Origin: Chelativorans sp. J32
GTDB taxonomy: Bacteria > Pseudomonadota > Alphaproteobacteria > Rhizobiales > Rhizobiaceae
Length of the DNA stretch: 64,000 bases
NCBI RefSeq assembly: GCF_000518985.1
Contig: NZ_JAEQ01000004.1
Location: 195,782 to 259,781, forward strand
Direction: 5' to 3'
Of the stretch, positions 32,496 through 41,748 are shown one piece after another (position 1 is the first letter of the stretch; every line of letters starts with the position of its first letter). The notes beneath the pieces are model-generated. The model saw only the letters and a list, made by a program, of their open reading frames with translations, did no database searches and was not told the DNA's origin. The translations under genes and the position numbers were made by a program.

Positions 32496-32523
32496 TGTCC
32501 CACCCTCTTGTTTTGTGGTGGGT

Positions 32524-32553
32524 ACATTAGACCAAGTTTTGACTCAATGTCAC
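32524..32553 (-). promoter_or_regulatory. Promoter candidate for the 25-codon unit
   Basis: On the minus strand GTGACA (32553-32548), an 18-bp spacer and TAATGT (32529-32524) form a sigma-70-like promoter. A start near 32517 would leave a leader of about 22 nt before the ATG at 32495. A TTGACT on the plus strand at 32539-32544 overlaps it and may serve proS. Confidence 0.5.
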
Positions 32554-32723
32554 GCGAAATTTTGCATTCATATGACAGGGGTTGCGGGAATGGTTGACAG
32601 TGCTTGCGGAGCCGGCTCCACAACTTGCCGGGCGGGTTTTCAACTTGCCCCGAAACCGATAAGAAACCTCACCACTTTGGCCGGTGGAAATGATTCCGCC
32701 TCACTCTCGCCTTGGATAGACTC

Positions 32724-34052
32724 ATGCGTGTATCGCGTTATTTCCTGCCCATCCTGAAAGAGAACCCCCGCGAGGCGGAGATTGTATCCCACAGGCTGAT
32801 GCTGCGCGCCGGAATGATCCGTCAGCAGGGCGCCGGCAGCTTCTCGTGGCTGCCGCTGGGTAAGCGGGTTCTCGACAAGGTGTGCCAGATCATTCGCGAG
32901 GAGCAGAATCGCGCGGGTGCTCAGGAGATTCTGATGCCCACCATCCAGTCTGCCGATCTGTGGATCGAGAGCGGGCGCTATAACGATTACGGCAAAGAGA
33001 TGCTGCGCATCCGCGATCGGCAGGATCGCGCCATGCTGTATGGACCGACCAATGAGGAGATGGTGACGGATATTTTCCGCGCCTATGTGAAATCCTATAA
33101 GGATCTGCCGCTCAATCTCTACCACATCCAGTGGAAGTTCCGGGACGAGGTGCGCCCACGTTTCGGCGTCATGCGCTCCCGCGAATTCCTCATGAAGGAC
33201 GCCTACAGTTTCGATCTCGATTACGAGGGCGCGAAGGCAGCCTATAACAGGATGTTCGTGGCTTATCTGCGCACCTTCGCGCGCATGGGGTTGAAGGCGA
33301 TCCCGATGCGTGCCGACACCGGCCCGATCGGCGGCGACCTCAGCCATGAATTCATCATCCTCGCCTCGACCGGCGAGAGCGCTGTGTTTTGCGACAGTGG
33401 CTTCCTTGAGCTGCCCGTCCCCTCGGCCGAGATAGACTTCGCCAATGATGCGGAAATCGCCCGGACGGTGACGGAGTGGACGACGCTCTATGCGGCGACC
33501 GACGAAATGCATGACGAAGACGCCTGGTCGAGCGTCCCCCAGGGCAATCAACTTGCCGCCCGTGGCATCGAAGTCGGTCACATCTTCCACTTCGGCACGA
33601 AATACTCCAAGCCGATGAATGCGAAGGTGAGCGGGCCCGACGGGCAGGAGCATTTCGTCTCCATGGGTTCCTACGGCATAGGCCCCTCGCGGCTCACCGC
33701 AGCGATCATCGAAGCGAGCCACGATGAAAACGGTATCATCTGGCCGGAAAGCGTCGCTCCCTTCGAACTGGCGCTCATCAACATGAAGGCGGGCGATTCC
33801 GAATGCGACCGGGTTTGCGAGGAGCTTTACGCAGGCCTGACCGCAGCCGGCCGCGAGGTGCTCTATGACGACACGGATCAGCGGGCCGGCGCCAAATTCG
33901 CAACGGCAGACCTGATCGGGCTCCCCTGGCAGGTGATTGTCGGCCCCCGCGGGGTGGCCGTCGGCGAGGTCGAAGTGAAGAACCGCGCCACTGGCGAGCG
34001 CCAGACCCTGCCGATCTCGGCTGTGGCGGAGCGGTTCGGCGCAAAGCGATGA
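32724..34052 (+). CDS. proS: Prolyl-tRNA synthetase
   Basis: This class II synthetase charges tRNA-Pro. At 442 residues it is the short alphaproteobacterial ProS that lacks the inserted editing (INS) domain found in E. coli. Conserved segments are [19 protein letters not shown] at the N-terminus, motif 2 ([20 protein letters not shown]) near residue 135 and motif 3 ([10 protein letters not shown]). ATG 32724 is preferred to one 4 codons upstream because family members begin MRxSRYF. It overlaps lolC by 4 bp (ATGA). Confidence 0.96.
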   Translation: MRVSRYFLPILKENPREAEIVSHRLMLRAGMIRQQGAGSFSWLPLGKRVLDKVCQIIREEQNRAGAQEILMPTIQSADLWIESGRYNDYGKEMLRIRDRQDRAMLYGPTNEEMVTDIFRAYVKSYKDLPLNLYHIQWKFRDEVRPRFGVMRSREFLMKDAYSFDLDYEGAKAAYNRMFVAYLRTFARMGLKAIPMRADTGPIGGDLSHEFIILASTGESAVFCDSGFLELPVPSAEIDFANDAEIARTVTEWTTLYAATDEMHDEDAWSSVPQGNQLAARGIEVGHIFHFGTKYSKPMNAKVSGPDGQEHFVSMGSYGIGPSRLTAAIIEASHDENGIIWPESVAPFELALINMKAGDSECDRVCEELYAGLTAAGREVLYDDTDQRAGAKFATADLIGLPWQVIVGPRGVAVGEVEVKNRATGERQTLPISAVAERFGAKR

Positions 34053-35332
34053 GCAAGGCCGAGGCGGCAAACGGGGCGATCAGACCCTTCTCCTATTTCG
34101 AGCGGCTTGTCGCCTGGCGCTATCTGCGCTCGCGCCGCAAGGAAACCGTCGTTTCCGTTATCGCGTTGATCTCCTTCCTCGGCATTATGTTGGGAGTGGC
34201 CACTCTCATCGTCGTCATGGCTGTGATGAACGGCTTTCGAGGCGAGCTCCTGACGCGCATTCTTGGCGTCAATGGCCACATCGTGGTGCAGCCGATCGAT
34301 TCCCCCTTGAGCGATTACGAAGCCGTTGCGGGCCGCATCTCCCAAATACCGGGAGTGAGATACGCGATGCCGCTCGTGGAGGGGCAGGTGCTCGCCTCCG
34401 GGCGCAGCGGAGCAGGCACGGGCGCGCTGGTGCGCGGGATGCGTGCCGAGGATTTGACGAAGGTCGACTTGGTCGCAAAAAACATCCGCGCTGGCTCCCT
34501 GGTCGATTTTGCGGCGGGGCAGGGTGTGGCGGTCGGCTCCCGCATGGCGGCGAATCTTGGTCTTGCGGTAGGTGACTCCATCACGCTTGTCGCTCCGGAA
34601 GGCGATGTCACGCCCTTTGGCACCACGCCGCGCGTGAAGGCCTATCCGGTGACTGCCGTCTTCGAGATCGGCATGTCGGAATACGACGCCTCGATCGTCT
34701 TCATGCCGCTGGAGGAGGCACAGCTCTTCTTCAATGTCGAGGGCCTTGCGCAGTTCATAGAAGTGTTTGTCGATCAGCCCGACAGCGTCGAGGCTTTGCG
34801 TCCGCTTGTGGAGGAGGCGGCGCAGCGTCCGGTGTCGATCACCGACTGGCGCCAGCGCAACCAGGTGCTTTTCTCCGCGCTCGAGGTGGAGCGAAACGTC
34901 ATGTTCATGATCCTGACCATGATCGTGCTCGTGGCCGCGCTGAACATCATTTCGGGCATGATCATGCTCGTGAAGGACAAGGGGCATGACATCGCCATCC
35001 TGCGCACAATGGGCGCGACAAGCGGCTCGATAATGCGAATCTTTCTCATGGCAGGCGCTTCGATCGGCGTTGCCGGGACGTTTGCCGGCCTTGTTCTCGG
35101 GACGCTGATCTGCCTCAACGTGGAAAGCATTCGCGAGTTCTTCACCTGGCTCTCCGGGACCATGATTTTCGATCCGGAAGTGTATTTCCTCAGCCAACTG
35201 CCTGCGGATATGGAAAGCGACGAGACGATTTCCGTGGTCCTCATGGCGCTTATCCTTTCCTTCCTGGCAACGCTTTTCCCGGCCTGGCGCGCCTCGCGCC
35301 TCGATCCGGTTGACGCCTTGAGATACGAGTAG
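34049..35332 (+). CDS. lolC: Lipoprotein-releasing ABC transporter permease LolC/LolE
   Basis: This inner-membrane permease releases outer-membrane lipoproteins to LolA together with LolD. The 427-residue protein has one helix near residues 38-62, a periplasmic MacB-like domain to about 275, and three C-terminal helices of the FtsX type. Only one LolC/E-type gene is present here, which fits species that use a homodimeric permease. It overlaps proS by 4 bp and touches lolD without a gap. Confidence 0.92.
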   Translation: MSKAEAANGAIRPFSYFERLVAWRYLRSRRKETVVSVIALISFLGIMLGVATLIVVMAVMNGFRGELLTRILGVNGHIVVQPIDSPLSDYEAVAGRISQIPGVRYAMPLVEGQVLASGRSGAGTGALVRGMRAEDLTKVDLVAKNIRAGSLVDFAAGQGVAVGSRMAANLGLAVGDSITLVAPEGDVTPFGTTPRVKAYPVTAVFEIGMSEYDASIVFMPLEEAQLFFNVEGLAQFIEVFVDQPDSVEALRPLVEEAAQRPVSITDWRQRNQVLFSALEVERNVMFMILTMIVLVAALNIISGMIMLVKDKGHDIAILRTMGATSGSIMRIFLMAGASIGVAGTFAGLVLGTLICLNVESIREFFTWLSGTMIFDPEVYFLSQLPADMESDETISVVLMALILSFLATLFPAWRASRLDPVDALRYE

Positions 35333-36022
35333 ATGCCGACAAGCGTATTGGAATTGAAGTCGGTCGACCGGCATTACGTTCAGGGACCGAACACGCTTAC
35401 AATCCTCAAAAATGCTGATTTTTCGCTTCTGCCGGGCGAGATGGTCGCCCTTGTCGCCCCGTCGGGCACGGGCAAGTCGACGCTGCTCCATATTGCGGGA
35501 TTGCTCGAACATCCCGATGACGGTGACGTTGTCGTCAACGGGCAGTCCTGCGCCGGCCTTTCCGATGACAGAAGGACGGAAATCCGCCGGAAGGAAATCG
35601 GCTTCGTCTATCAGTTTCACCACCTTCTGCCGGAATTCACCGCGCTCGAGAATGTGATGATGCCGCAACTCATCGCCGGCTTGAGCCCGGCGGAGGCAAG
35701 GGAGCGCGCCGGCCAGCTTCTCGCCTATATGAAACTGGGCCCCCGCGTCGAACACAGACCGTCCGAGCTTTCAGGCGGCGAGCAGCAGCGCGTCGCGATC
35801 GCGCGCGCTGTGGCAAACGCGCCGCTGGTCCTGCTTGCCGACGAACCCACCGGCAATCTGGATCCCGAAACGGCCGGCTATGTGTTCGAGGCTCTTGAGG
35901 CCATCGTGCGCCATTCCGGCCTGGCGGCGCTGATCGCGACGCACAATGAAGAGCTTGCAGCGCGAATGGACCGCCGCGTCACCCTCTCGGAAGGGCGCGT
36001 CGTGGAACTGCCGAAAAAGTAA
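35333..36022 (+). CDS. lolD: Lipoprotein-releasing ABC transporter ATPase LolD
   Basis: This is the 229-residue ATPase partner of LolC/E. The Walker A motif is APSGTGKST (about residues 43-51), the signature [14 protein letters not shown] (near 145-158), the Walker [13 protein letters not shown] (near 166-177), and the switch histidine lies in [17 protein letters not shown] after the Q-loop is the segment typical of the LolD/MacB group. It starts at the base after the lolC stop. Confidence 0.95.
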   Translation: MPTSVLELKSVDRHYVQGPNTLTILKNADFSLLPGEMVALVAPSGTGKSTLLHIAGLLEHPDDGDVVVNGQSCAGLSDDRRTEIRRKEIGFVYQFHHLLPEFTALENVMMPQLIAGLSPAEARERAGQLLAYMKLGPRVEHRPSELSGGEQQRVAIARAVANAPLVLLADEPTGNLDPETAGYVFEALEAIVRHSGLAALIATHNEELAARMDRRVTLSEGRVVELPKK

Positions 36023-36164
36023 CTGGCAGCTTGCCTTTCCACCCATGTGCCCACGGATAGATAGGGCTAACCGGAGCAGGCTTGCGAAGTTGCCCTGGTG
36101 CAGCTGGACTGCCACCTTTTCGAAGGGCTATCTGAGTGGCTGACGCTCGCTCGACCGCTGACAC

Positions 36165-36518
36165 TCACGCGGTATGGGCCAGGATATTGACCAGCTTCCT
36201 GAAAGGGTCCCGAACAAAGAAACGTCGCACGCCCCAGGGTTCGATCGCGGGCCCGTATTCGATCGGAATGCCAGCGTTTTTCACCCGGTCAAGAATAGTT
36301 TCGAGGTCGTCCACCTCGATCGATAGATCTGGCACTGGCGTGCCGGATCCGCCCTCCGAGGCGAAGCTGATCTGGACGGTCATCTGCTGCTCCGATCCAT
36401 AGGTGGAAATCCACCCATGATCCATCAGCGGTTCGAGCCCGAGCACCTTGCCGTAGAACGCATCGGCCGCCTCGATATCCGAGGTCGCTATATTCGCGAC
36501 GATTCTCCTGACCTTCAA
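36165..36518 (-). CDS. VOC family protein (glyoxalase/bleomycin-resistance fold)
   Basis: This 117-residue protein has the vicinal oxygen chelate fold (VRRIVANIATSDIEAADAFY at the start, GVRRFFVRDPFRKLVNIL at the end). The substrate is unknown; single-domain proteins of this kind include glyoxalase-like enzymes and drug-binding proteins. The start is a TTG at 36518, because GGAGGG lies 6 bp before it and the nearby ATG is out of frame. It is convergent with lolD. Confidence 0.85.
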   Translation of the reverse strand: MKVRRIVANIATSDIEAADAFYGKVLGLEPLMDHGWISTYGSEQQMTVQISFASEGGSGTPVPDLSIEVDDLETILDRVKNAGIPIEYGPAIEPWGVRRFFVRDPFRKLVNILAHTA

Positions 36519-36656
36519 CTCATCCCTCCGCAGGCGTTTGCCGGATCTGGTCCCCGATCAAGCGCTGGGCTGCTCCAACCCAAGCCCGTCGTCCTCGACA
36601 GCCCCGTGCCATCGCGTCCATAGCCTCCCCGCAGAGCCTATGGCTCGACTGTTCTG

Positions 36657-36685
36657 TTGACTCGAACAAAAATAGAACATATAGA
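36657..36685 (+). promoter_or_regulatory. SOS (LexA) box within a sigma-70 promoter
   Basis: TTGACT (36657-36662), a 17-bp spacer and TATAGA (36680-36685) make a good promoter. Inside the spacer lies GAACAAAAATAGAAC (36664-36678), that is GAAC-N7-GAAC, the direct-repeat SOS box recognised by LexA in alphaproteobacteria. Repressor bound here would block RNA polymerase. The transcript would lead to the 28-codon frame at 36730. Confidence 0.85.
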
Positions 36686-36729
36686 GATCATATCAAGTTT
36701 TATCCCACGGTTGTCCACAGGAGAGACAC

Positions 36730-36816
36730 ATGACGGAATTCGCGCAGGATCTTGCTTCCCTCATCGCATTGGGCTCCTTTGTTCTCGCTGTTTCGACTTG
36801 GATCGTAATGATTTGA
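36730..36816 (+). CDS. SOS-controlled 28-residue membrane peptide, SidA-like
   Basis: ATG 36730 has AGGAGAG 5 bp upstream and opens a 28-codon frame ending TGA 36814-36816. The peptide begins MTEFAQDLAS and continues as one hydrophobic segment of about 18-20 residues to the C-terminus, with a single tryptophan near the end. It follows a perfect SOS box and promoter. Size, topology and control match SidA of Caulobacter crescentus, a 29-residue SOS-induced inner-membrane peptide that blocks division at FtsW/FtsN. The functional link is by analogy; I cannot align the two here. Confidence 0.7.
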   Translation: MTEFAQDLASLIALGSFVLAVSTWIVMI

Positions 36817-36924
36817 CTGGCCGCGGCCGAAAGCGTGCGCCAGCGAAAAACGATGTACCACATTGCCCGGTGTTGCCCGAACGCCCTCTCTCTGAGAGCA
36901 GCCGGCGCTCCTCAGGAGGAGCCA

Positions 36925-37707
36925 CTATTGATCACGGCACATTCCGGATGCTGGCGGGTGTGAATCCAGCGTCCTAGCTTCGGGTGAGCGCGGCGGATCC
37001 TGGGATTCACACGGGCCAAAGACCTCTTCGAACGCCTGCTTCAACGCCACGTCAAAGTCAGCCATGGTGACGGGCAGGCCTAGATCAACAAGGCTGGTCA
37101 CGCCGAAGTCAGGGATACCGCAGGGCACGATGCCTGAAAAATGGCTGAGCTCCGGTTCCACATTGACCGCGATGCCGTGAAAGCTGACCCAACGGCGCAA
37201 GCGGATTCCGATGGCGGCGATCTTGTCTTCCATGGACGTGCCGTCGGGGAGGGGGGGCTTGTCGGGCCGTACCACCCATACGCCGACGCGGCCCTGCCTG
37301 CGCTCCCCTTTCACGTTGAAATGGGCGAGGCTGGTGATGATCCACTCCTCGAGTGCGGCGACGAAGGCGCGCACATCCTCGCGGCGGCGCTTGAGGTCGA
37401 GCATCACATAGGCCACCCGCTGGCCGGGCCCGTGATAGGTGTATTCTCCGCCCCGTCCGGTCTGGTAGACCGGCAGTTCGCCGGGATCGAGCAGGTCCTG
37501 CGAATCAGCGCTCGTTCCGGCTGTGTAGAGGGGAGGATGCTCTACGAGCCAGACCATCTCGTTGGCGCAGCCGGCCCGAATCGCTTCGGCGCGGCTTTCC
37601 ATGAAGGCAAGTGCGGTCTCATAGGGCGTGAGGCCGGCCTCGACGCGCCATTCGACGGGTGGCGAGGGAAGGCGCGGAAGAAACTGATTCTGGTTGCTAC
37701 GGTCCAT
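36925..37707 (-). CDS. lipB: Lipoyl(octanoyl) transferase
   Basis: LipB moves octanoyl from acyl carrier protein to lipoyl domains, such as GcvH in this window and the 2-oxoacid dehydrogenases. The 260-residue protein has [14 protein letters not shown] near residue 53, the [19 protein letters not shown] segment near 83, the catalytic lysine in [18 protein letters not shown], and the catalytic cysteine in [17 protein letters not shown] 37707 has an AGAGGAAA site. The last 25 residues after FGPCES are not conserved. Confidence 0.95.
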   Translation of the reverse strand: MDRSNQNQFLPRLPSPPVEWRVEAGLTPYETALAFMESRAEAIRAGCANEMVWLVEHPPLYTAGTSADSQDLLDPGELPVYQTGRGGEYTYHGPGQRVAYVMLDLKRRREDVRAFVAALEEWIITSLAHFNVKGERRQGRVGVWVVRPDKPPLPDGTSMEDKIAAIGIRLRRWVSFHGIAVNVEPELSHFSGIVPCGIPDFGVTSLVDLGLPVTMADFDVALKQAFEEVFGPCESQDPPRSPEARTLDSHPPASGMCRDQ

Positions 37708-37880
37708 ATTTCCTCTTGCTCCGCGCCTTGCTGATGGCCCGAAAACGATGATGGGTCCAGCGCCGCGGAAGGAGAATTGGGCATTATTCTACTTTTTGCA
37801 TATTTGCGTTCAGCAGGCTTGTTTCGCCAGAGGTGATTTGCTACATGCGCCCTGCCGGTGCTTACCGGCCTTCTGTCCGT

Positions 37881-37965
37881 GCGGTCGTGGCGGAATTGGT
37901 AGACGCGCAGCGTTGAGGTCGCTGTGGGGCAACCCGTGGAAGTTCGAGTCTTCTCGACCGCACCA
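37881..37965 (+). tRNA. tRNA-Leu (anticodon GAG)
   Basis: This is an 85-nt class II tRNA. The acceptor arms GCGGTCG and CGACCGC pair fully. The D-arm region reads TGGCGGAATTGGTAGACGCG, the anticodon loop TTGAGGT gives GAG, a long variable arm follows, then GTTCGAGTC in the T-loop, and CCA is encoded at 37963-37965. GAG reads CUC/CUU leucine codons. Confidence 0.97.
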
Positions 37966-38981
37966 GACTTTCTCAGCTAGATCCTGTAGCCTCTTGATCG
38001 ATGACCTCCGGGCCTCCGGCGATCTCGCTTTTGATCTGCGATAGACGATGCGGCGATGCGAGGAAGCCGCGGCCGAACAGCATCGGTCCGGTTCACTATC
38101 AAGCTGATCGGGGTTGATGAGCAAACCATCGCGCTTTCGCTCGTCATCTATGGCAGCTGTCGCCCGGCGGCTCTTCATCGATGTCTTGCGGGCTGCTGCA
38201 CCCAAAACCCTCGACAGTCTGCGTTATGGAAGCGCAAGTGGCGATTCGCCATCGGCTCAGGCCGGCGATTAGCTGCCCGGCTCTCGGCCGGTACGAGCCC
38301 CGTCGGGACGGAACTGCTCATCTCCCTTATGCGCCAGTCCGGATTCGCATTCCACGCGTGATTCCCACAAAGACGGGTTGGGACATCTGGGGACCTCGTT
38401 TTGATAACAAACCACGACACCCTCTGGGACATCATGGGTCCGTGGGTCCAAGCCATTCCACCATTTGGAGTAGGCTCACTACGCGCGGCCGGTTCGAATA
38501 CTCACGATTCGGGGGCTCGAGCCTCGCCGGTGCCAGCGATGCCATCCGGGTGCCCTATGCCTCGATTGTCGATATTTCCCCCGTCGGGATGGACGCCTTG
38601 ATCGGTGTGGAGGCTGGAAAGTCGCATTCGACCACAGCATGCCTCTGGCACAAAGAGGTGACAGCCAGGACCATGCGTTCGGTATCAAACTGGGTGCGCA
38701 GGTTCTGACGATCGCAAATGCTCCGAATGACTGATTCCAGATGTGATCAGCGCCGATATGACAGTTGAGACGAGGGCGTCAGCGAAAGGCGGCTTGTCGC
38801 ACTCTGCCGAACCGACGGGCAGAGACGGCCGAGAGTGGAACAGTCATAGCGGATTTGCCTCGTGGCGCGCGGAATCCGAGACATCATGCGAACATCCCGT
38901 AAGCACCTGCACTCCCTCTGGCGTCGTGTTGCATCCATCTGGAGCTAGTGCAACACTACACCACCAGCGAAGGAGGACACC
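37966..38981. other. Gene-poor kilobase after tRNA-Leu
   Basis: No frame here combines a start, a ribosome site and a recognisable family. The longest open frame (38181-38708, plus) lacks a Shine-Dalgarno site and has the arginine/serine-rich composition of non-coding frames. I looked for an integrase, a direct repeat of the tRNA 3' end and insertion-sequence ends and saw none. It may be a decayed remnant, as it sits between the tRNA and the accessory genes. Confidence 0.4.
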
Positions 38982-39257
38982 ATGTGCCGAAACATAAAGC
39001 CGCTGTTCAACTTCGAGCCGCCAGCCACCAAGGACGAAGTCCACGACGCGGCGCTTCAGTTCGTGCGCAAGATCTCTGGAACCACGCGGCCCTCGCACGC
39101 CAATGAAACTGCATTTCATACTGCCGTGGAGGAGATCGAGCGATCTGTGCACAAGCTCTTGCAGGCTCTGGAAACCAAGGCGCCGCCCAAAGACCGCGAA
39201 GTCGTCGCTTCCAAGGCACGCGAGCGGGCCAGGCAGCGTTATATGCGCGCCAGCTGA
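38982..39257 (+). CDS. DUF2277 family protein
   Basis: This 91-residue soluble protein belongs to the DUF2277 family, recognisable from MCRNIKPLFNFEPPATKDEV at the start, LQFVRKISGTTRPS in the middle and PPKDREVVASKARERARQRY near the end. The family is found across bacteria and has no known function; the conserved cysteine at position 2 is notable. AGGAGG stands 7 bp before the ATG. Confidence 0.9.
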   Translation: MCRNIKPLFNFEPPATKDEVHDAALQFVRKISGTTRPSHANETAFHTAVEEIERSVHKLLQALETKAPPKDREVVASKARERARQRYMRAS

Positions 39258-39626
39258 GCTATCCTCATTCGGCGCGTAGTTCCCGAAACACCGACTTCTC
39301 GCAGCCTAAGGTGACGGTCACTTGCACCTCTGGGATGAGGTTCCGGATCATCGAACATGGCCCTAGACGAACGTCCTCGCCGGGAACGAGTTTCAAAAAG
39401 CCCACCGAGTGCATGGCCCGGTGGTCAGGTTCGAAAGAACGATCTGTTCTTGCTGCGTCGTTCGCCCACGGCCGAGTAACCGAAGGCAGGGAGCCCGGTT
39501 GCAACCGCGTCAGGTTCCAGAAATGCAGTAGACCTATTCAAGCGTCGTGGCGAAGCCCGGTGCAACTGACGGGTATTGGAATGTTCAGTTCCATTTTTCG
39601 AGTTACCAGGGCCCGCCTGCCTAGGG
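39258..39626. other. Intergenic stretch without a supported gene
   Basis: These 369 bp lie between DUF2277 and the VOC gene. A minus-strand open frame (39265-39504) has no ribosome site and no firm family match. No hairpin followed by a T-run was seen. Confidence 0.35.
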
Positions 39627-40106
39627 CTAGCCCGCTGCTGCGGCTTCCAGCGCTGCAATATCGATCTTCTTCATCGTCATCATCGCTTCCATTGCGCGCT
39701 TGGCCTTGGCCCGGTCGGGGCTGGTCGTCAATTCCATCAGCCGCCTCGGCGTGATCTGCCAGGAGAAGCCCCACCGATCCTTGCACCAGCCGCAGGCGCT
39801 TTCGCTGCCGCCGCCTCCGACGATCGCGTTCCAGTAGCGGTCGGTCTCTTCCTGGTCTTCGGTCAGCACCATGAAGCTGACGGACTCGTTCGCTTTGAAG
39901 TTCGGGCCGCCGTTCAGGCCCAGGAAGGATTGGCCGAGCAGGGTGAACTCCACGGTGAGTTCGTTGCCCTCCTTGCCGCCGGGATAGTCGGATGCGGACG
40001 CATTCACGCGATCCACATGGCTGTTCGGAAAGGTGGCGGCGTAGAACGCGGCCGCCTTGCTTGCTTCGCCGTGGTCGAACCACAGGCAGGTCACGAATTT
40101 GCTCAT
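39627..40106 (-). CDS. VOC family protein, PhnB/3-demethylubiquinone methyltransferase-like
   Basis: This 159-residue protein of the PhnB-like glyoxalase superfamily starts [19 protein letters not shown] and has the family's [19 protein letters not shown] near residue 104. Database names such as 3-demethylubiquinone-9 3-methyltransferase are historical; the fold is that of a VOC protein with no methyltransferase motifs, and its ligand is unknown. ATG 40106 has a GGAG site. It lies 99 bp downstream of the DoxX gene on the same strand. Confidence 0.88.
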   Translation of the reverse strand: MSKFVTCLWFDHGEASKAAAFYAATFPNSHVDRVNASASDYPGGKEGNELTVEFTLLGQSFLGLNGGPNFKANESVSFMVLTEDQEETDRYWNAIVGGGGSESACGWCKDRWGFSWQITPRRLMELTTSPDRAKAKRAMEAMMTMKKIDIAALEAAAAG

Positions 40107-40205
40107 CTCTGATCTCCGTCGTGGATTACGTGTCAGCACCGTATCTGCAAGGGAGGGTTGGTACGACAGAACCAAATCTTCTAGCCTTCGCCTTGCGGGG
40201 CTTCA

Positions 40206-40685
40206 CTAGGACGAACGACCGGCTGCCCTTCCGACAGGGCTGCTCGATTTTTCCAGCAATGCAGGCGTTGTGGCCGGCACGTCGTTCGTGTCGCAGCGTT
40301 TGGCGGCGAGCGGGAACAGAGCCCGAAGGCGCTGGTCGCGAAGCCATAGCCCGCCCCACATGAACAGTCCGAGATAGATGCTGAACAGGATATGGCTGAA
40401 GAGGGGATTCTCCACTCTAATTTGCGTCGCCATCGCGCCTCCCAGCAACCCCATCATCAGAACCGCACCGAGCAGGCTGGTGCGGGGAAAGAGGTAGAGC
40501 ACAAGGCATGTCAGCTCGATCAGACCGATTGAGAAGGCATATCCTGCAGGCCAGCCGAGTTGCGCCATGGTCTCTTCGGCGACGGACATTCCCAGCAGTT
40601 TCGGCGCGATCGATGCGCCAAGCATGAACAGGGCGAAAACGCCAGTCAGGACGCGGCCGGTCCAGACCATTGCGGATGTGTTCAT
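40206..40685 (-). CDS. DoxX-like membrane protein
   Basis: This 159-residue protein has four membrane helices (about residues 8-28, 47-66, 71-89, 97-114), matching the DoxX-like family. Some relatives take part in redox stress defence or quinone chemistry; this one is unassigned. A strong AAGGAGGG site precedes ATG 40685. It probably forms a two-gene unit with the VOC protein downstream. Pairs of DoxX and VOC/PhnB genes often recur in accessory regions. Confidence 0.85.
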   Translation of the reverse strand: MNTSAMVWTGRVLTGVFALFMLGASIAPKLLGMSVAEETMAQLGWPAGYAFSIGLIELTCLVLYLFPRTSLLGAVLMMGLLGGAMATQIRVENPLFSHILFSIYLGLFMWGGLWLRDQRLRALFPLAAKRCDTNDVPATTPALLEKSSSPVGRAAGRSS

Positions 40686-40889
40686 ATCTTCCCTCCTTAG
40701 GTATTATGCGCCTGTTGCGCCTGCTTTAAGACGGACAACCCGCGGCGAGTCCGACAGCGATCGGGGCAACCGAGAAGAATTTTGTCCGGCATGTGCTTCA
40801 GGGGGGCAATCCCGGCTTGCGTCGTGATGAAAATGGTCACGAAGTGGCCGTGGGGCCGGATCTCATTGGCGACGGCCACGTTAGTGGCG

Positions 40890-41747
40890 ATGATCTCGTT
40901 CGCGCCTGAACATCGGTTCGTCAATGCCGGGAACATTCGGCTCCATGTCGTCGAAGCAGGTCCTGCCGGGGGTAAGCCGGTCATCCTCCTGCACGGCTTC
41001 CCCGACTTCTGGATCGGATGGAGACGGCAGATCGATGCGCTAGCCTCCGCCGGATTCCGGGTCATCGTTCCCGACCAGAGAGGCTACAATGTCAGCGACA
41101 AGCCAAAGGGCGTCCGCGAATATGCGCTGGCCAAGCTCCTTGGCGATGTCGTGGCCCTGGCCGACGCGCTCGGCATTGAACGCTTCCACCTCGTCGGCCA
41201 TGACTGGGGTGGCGTCGTCGCTTGGACGGCAGGGGCGAAGCTGCCTTCGCGCTTGGACAAGCTTGTCATCCTGAATGCGCCCCATCCCGAGGCGCTGTTT
41301 GCCCACCTCCTGCGCTCGCCGACGCAGCTGCTGCGGAGCAGTTATGCCGCGTTTTTCCAGGTTCCTGTTCTGCCCGAAGCCGTCCTGGGTGCGCGCCACT
41401 CGGCGTTGCTCGCCCGAGCGCTCAGGACATCCAGCCGCTCGGGCGCCTTCCTGGAGGAGGAAATCGCGGAATACCGTCAGGCCTGGCAGCAGCCGGGAGC
41501 GCTTACAGGTATGCTCAACTGGTATCGAGCCCTTCGCTTCCGCCCGAGCGTGAAGGAGCCGATCACGACGCCGACCCTGGTCTTGTGGGGTATGCAGGAT
41601 CACGCTTTGGAAGGAGGACTGGCCGAGCGCAGCCTGTCCTTTTGCAATATTGGCCGCCTGCAGCCTTTCGAGAGGGCGATGCATTGGGTGCAACGGGAAG
41701 AGGCCAGCGCGGTGAATGCGGCCCTTCTAACCTTCCTGGACGGTTAA
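40890..41747 (+). CDS. Alpha/beta hydrolase, epoxide hydrolase-like
   Basis: This is a 285-residue alpha/beta hydrolase. The oxyanion-hole motif is HGFPDF (35-40), followed by DQRGYNVSDKP, and the nucleophile elbow is VGHDWGGVV with D105, an aspartate as in epoxide hydrolases and haloalkane dehalogenases. The C-terminal histidine lies in RAMHWVQREE. The start is uncertain: ATG 40890 begins just before conserved sequence but has no clear ribosome site, and the frame stays open up to ATG 40782. The next gene begins 2 bp after its stop. Confidence 0.85.
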   Translation: MISFAPEHRFVNAGNIRLHVVEAGPAGGKPVILLHGFPDFWIGWRRQIDALASAGFRVIVPDQRGYNVSDKPKGVREYALAKLLGDVVALADALGIERFHLVGHDWGGVVAWTAGAKLPSRLDKLVILNAPHPEALFAHLLRSPTQLLRSSYAAFFQVPVLPEAVLGARHSALLARALRTSSRSGAFLEEEIAEYRQAWQQPGALTGMLNWYRALRFRPSVKEPITTPTLVLWGMQDHALEGGLAERSLSFCNIGRLQPFERAMHWVQREEASAVNAALLTFLDG

Positions 41748-41748
41748 G

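Noticed and set aside
33878-35755. A 625-codon open frame on the minus strand opposite proS/lolC
   Set aside because: It is antisense to two well-conserved genes and has no recognisable family.
37881-37965. tRNA-Leu as an attachment site of an integrated element
   Set aside because: No integrase gene and no repeat of the tRNA 3' end were found in the 26 kb downstream.
38490-38520. A GGTTCGAAT motif resembling a tRNA T-loop
   Set aside because: The flanking bases do not form a T-stem and no acceptor or anticodon arm can be built.
38181-38708. A 175-codon plus-strand frame in the gene-poor region after tRNA-Leu
   Set aside because: It has no ribosome site, no family, and a composition like other non-coding frames in this GC-rich DNA.
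39265-39504. A 79-codon minus-strand frame whose end (LKLVPGEDVRLGPCSMI) slightly recalls the C-terminal domain of glutaminyl-tRNA synthetase
   Set aside because: The match is short, the flanking conserved residues are missing, there is no ribosome site, and chance is the simpler explanation.
40697-41065. A 122-codon minus-strand frame over the start of the alpha/beta hydrolase
   Set aside because: It overlaps the conserved hydrolase N-terminus on the other strand and matches nothing.
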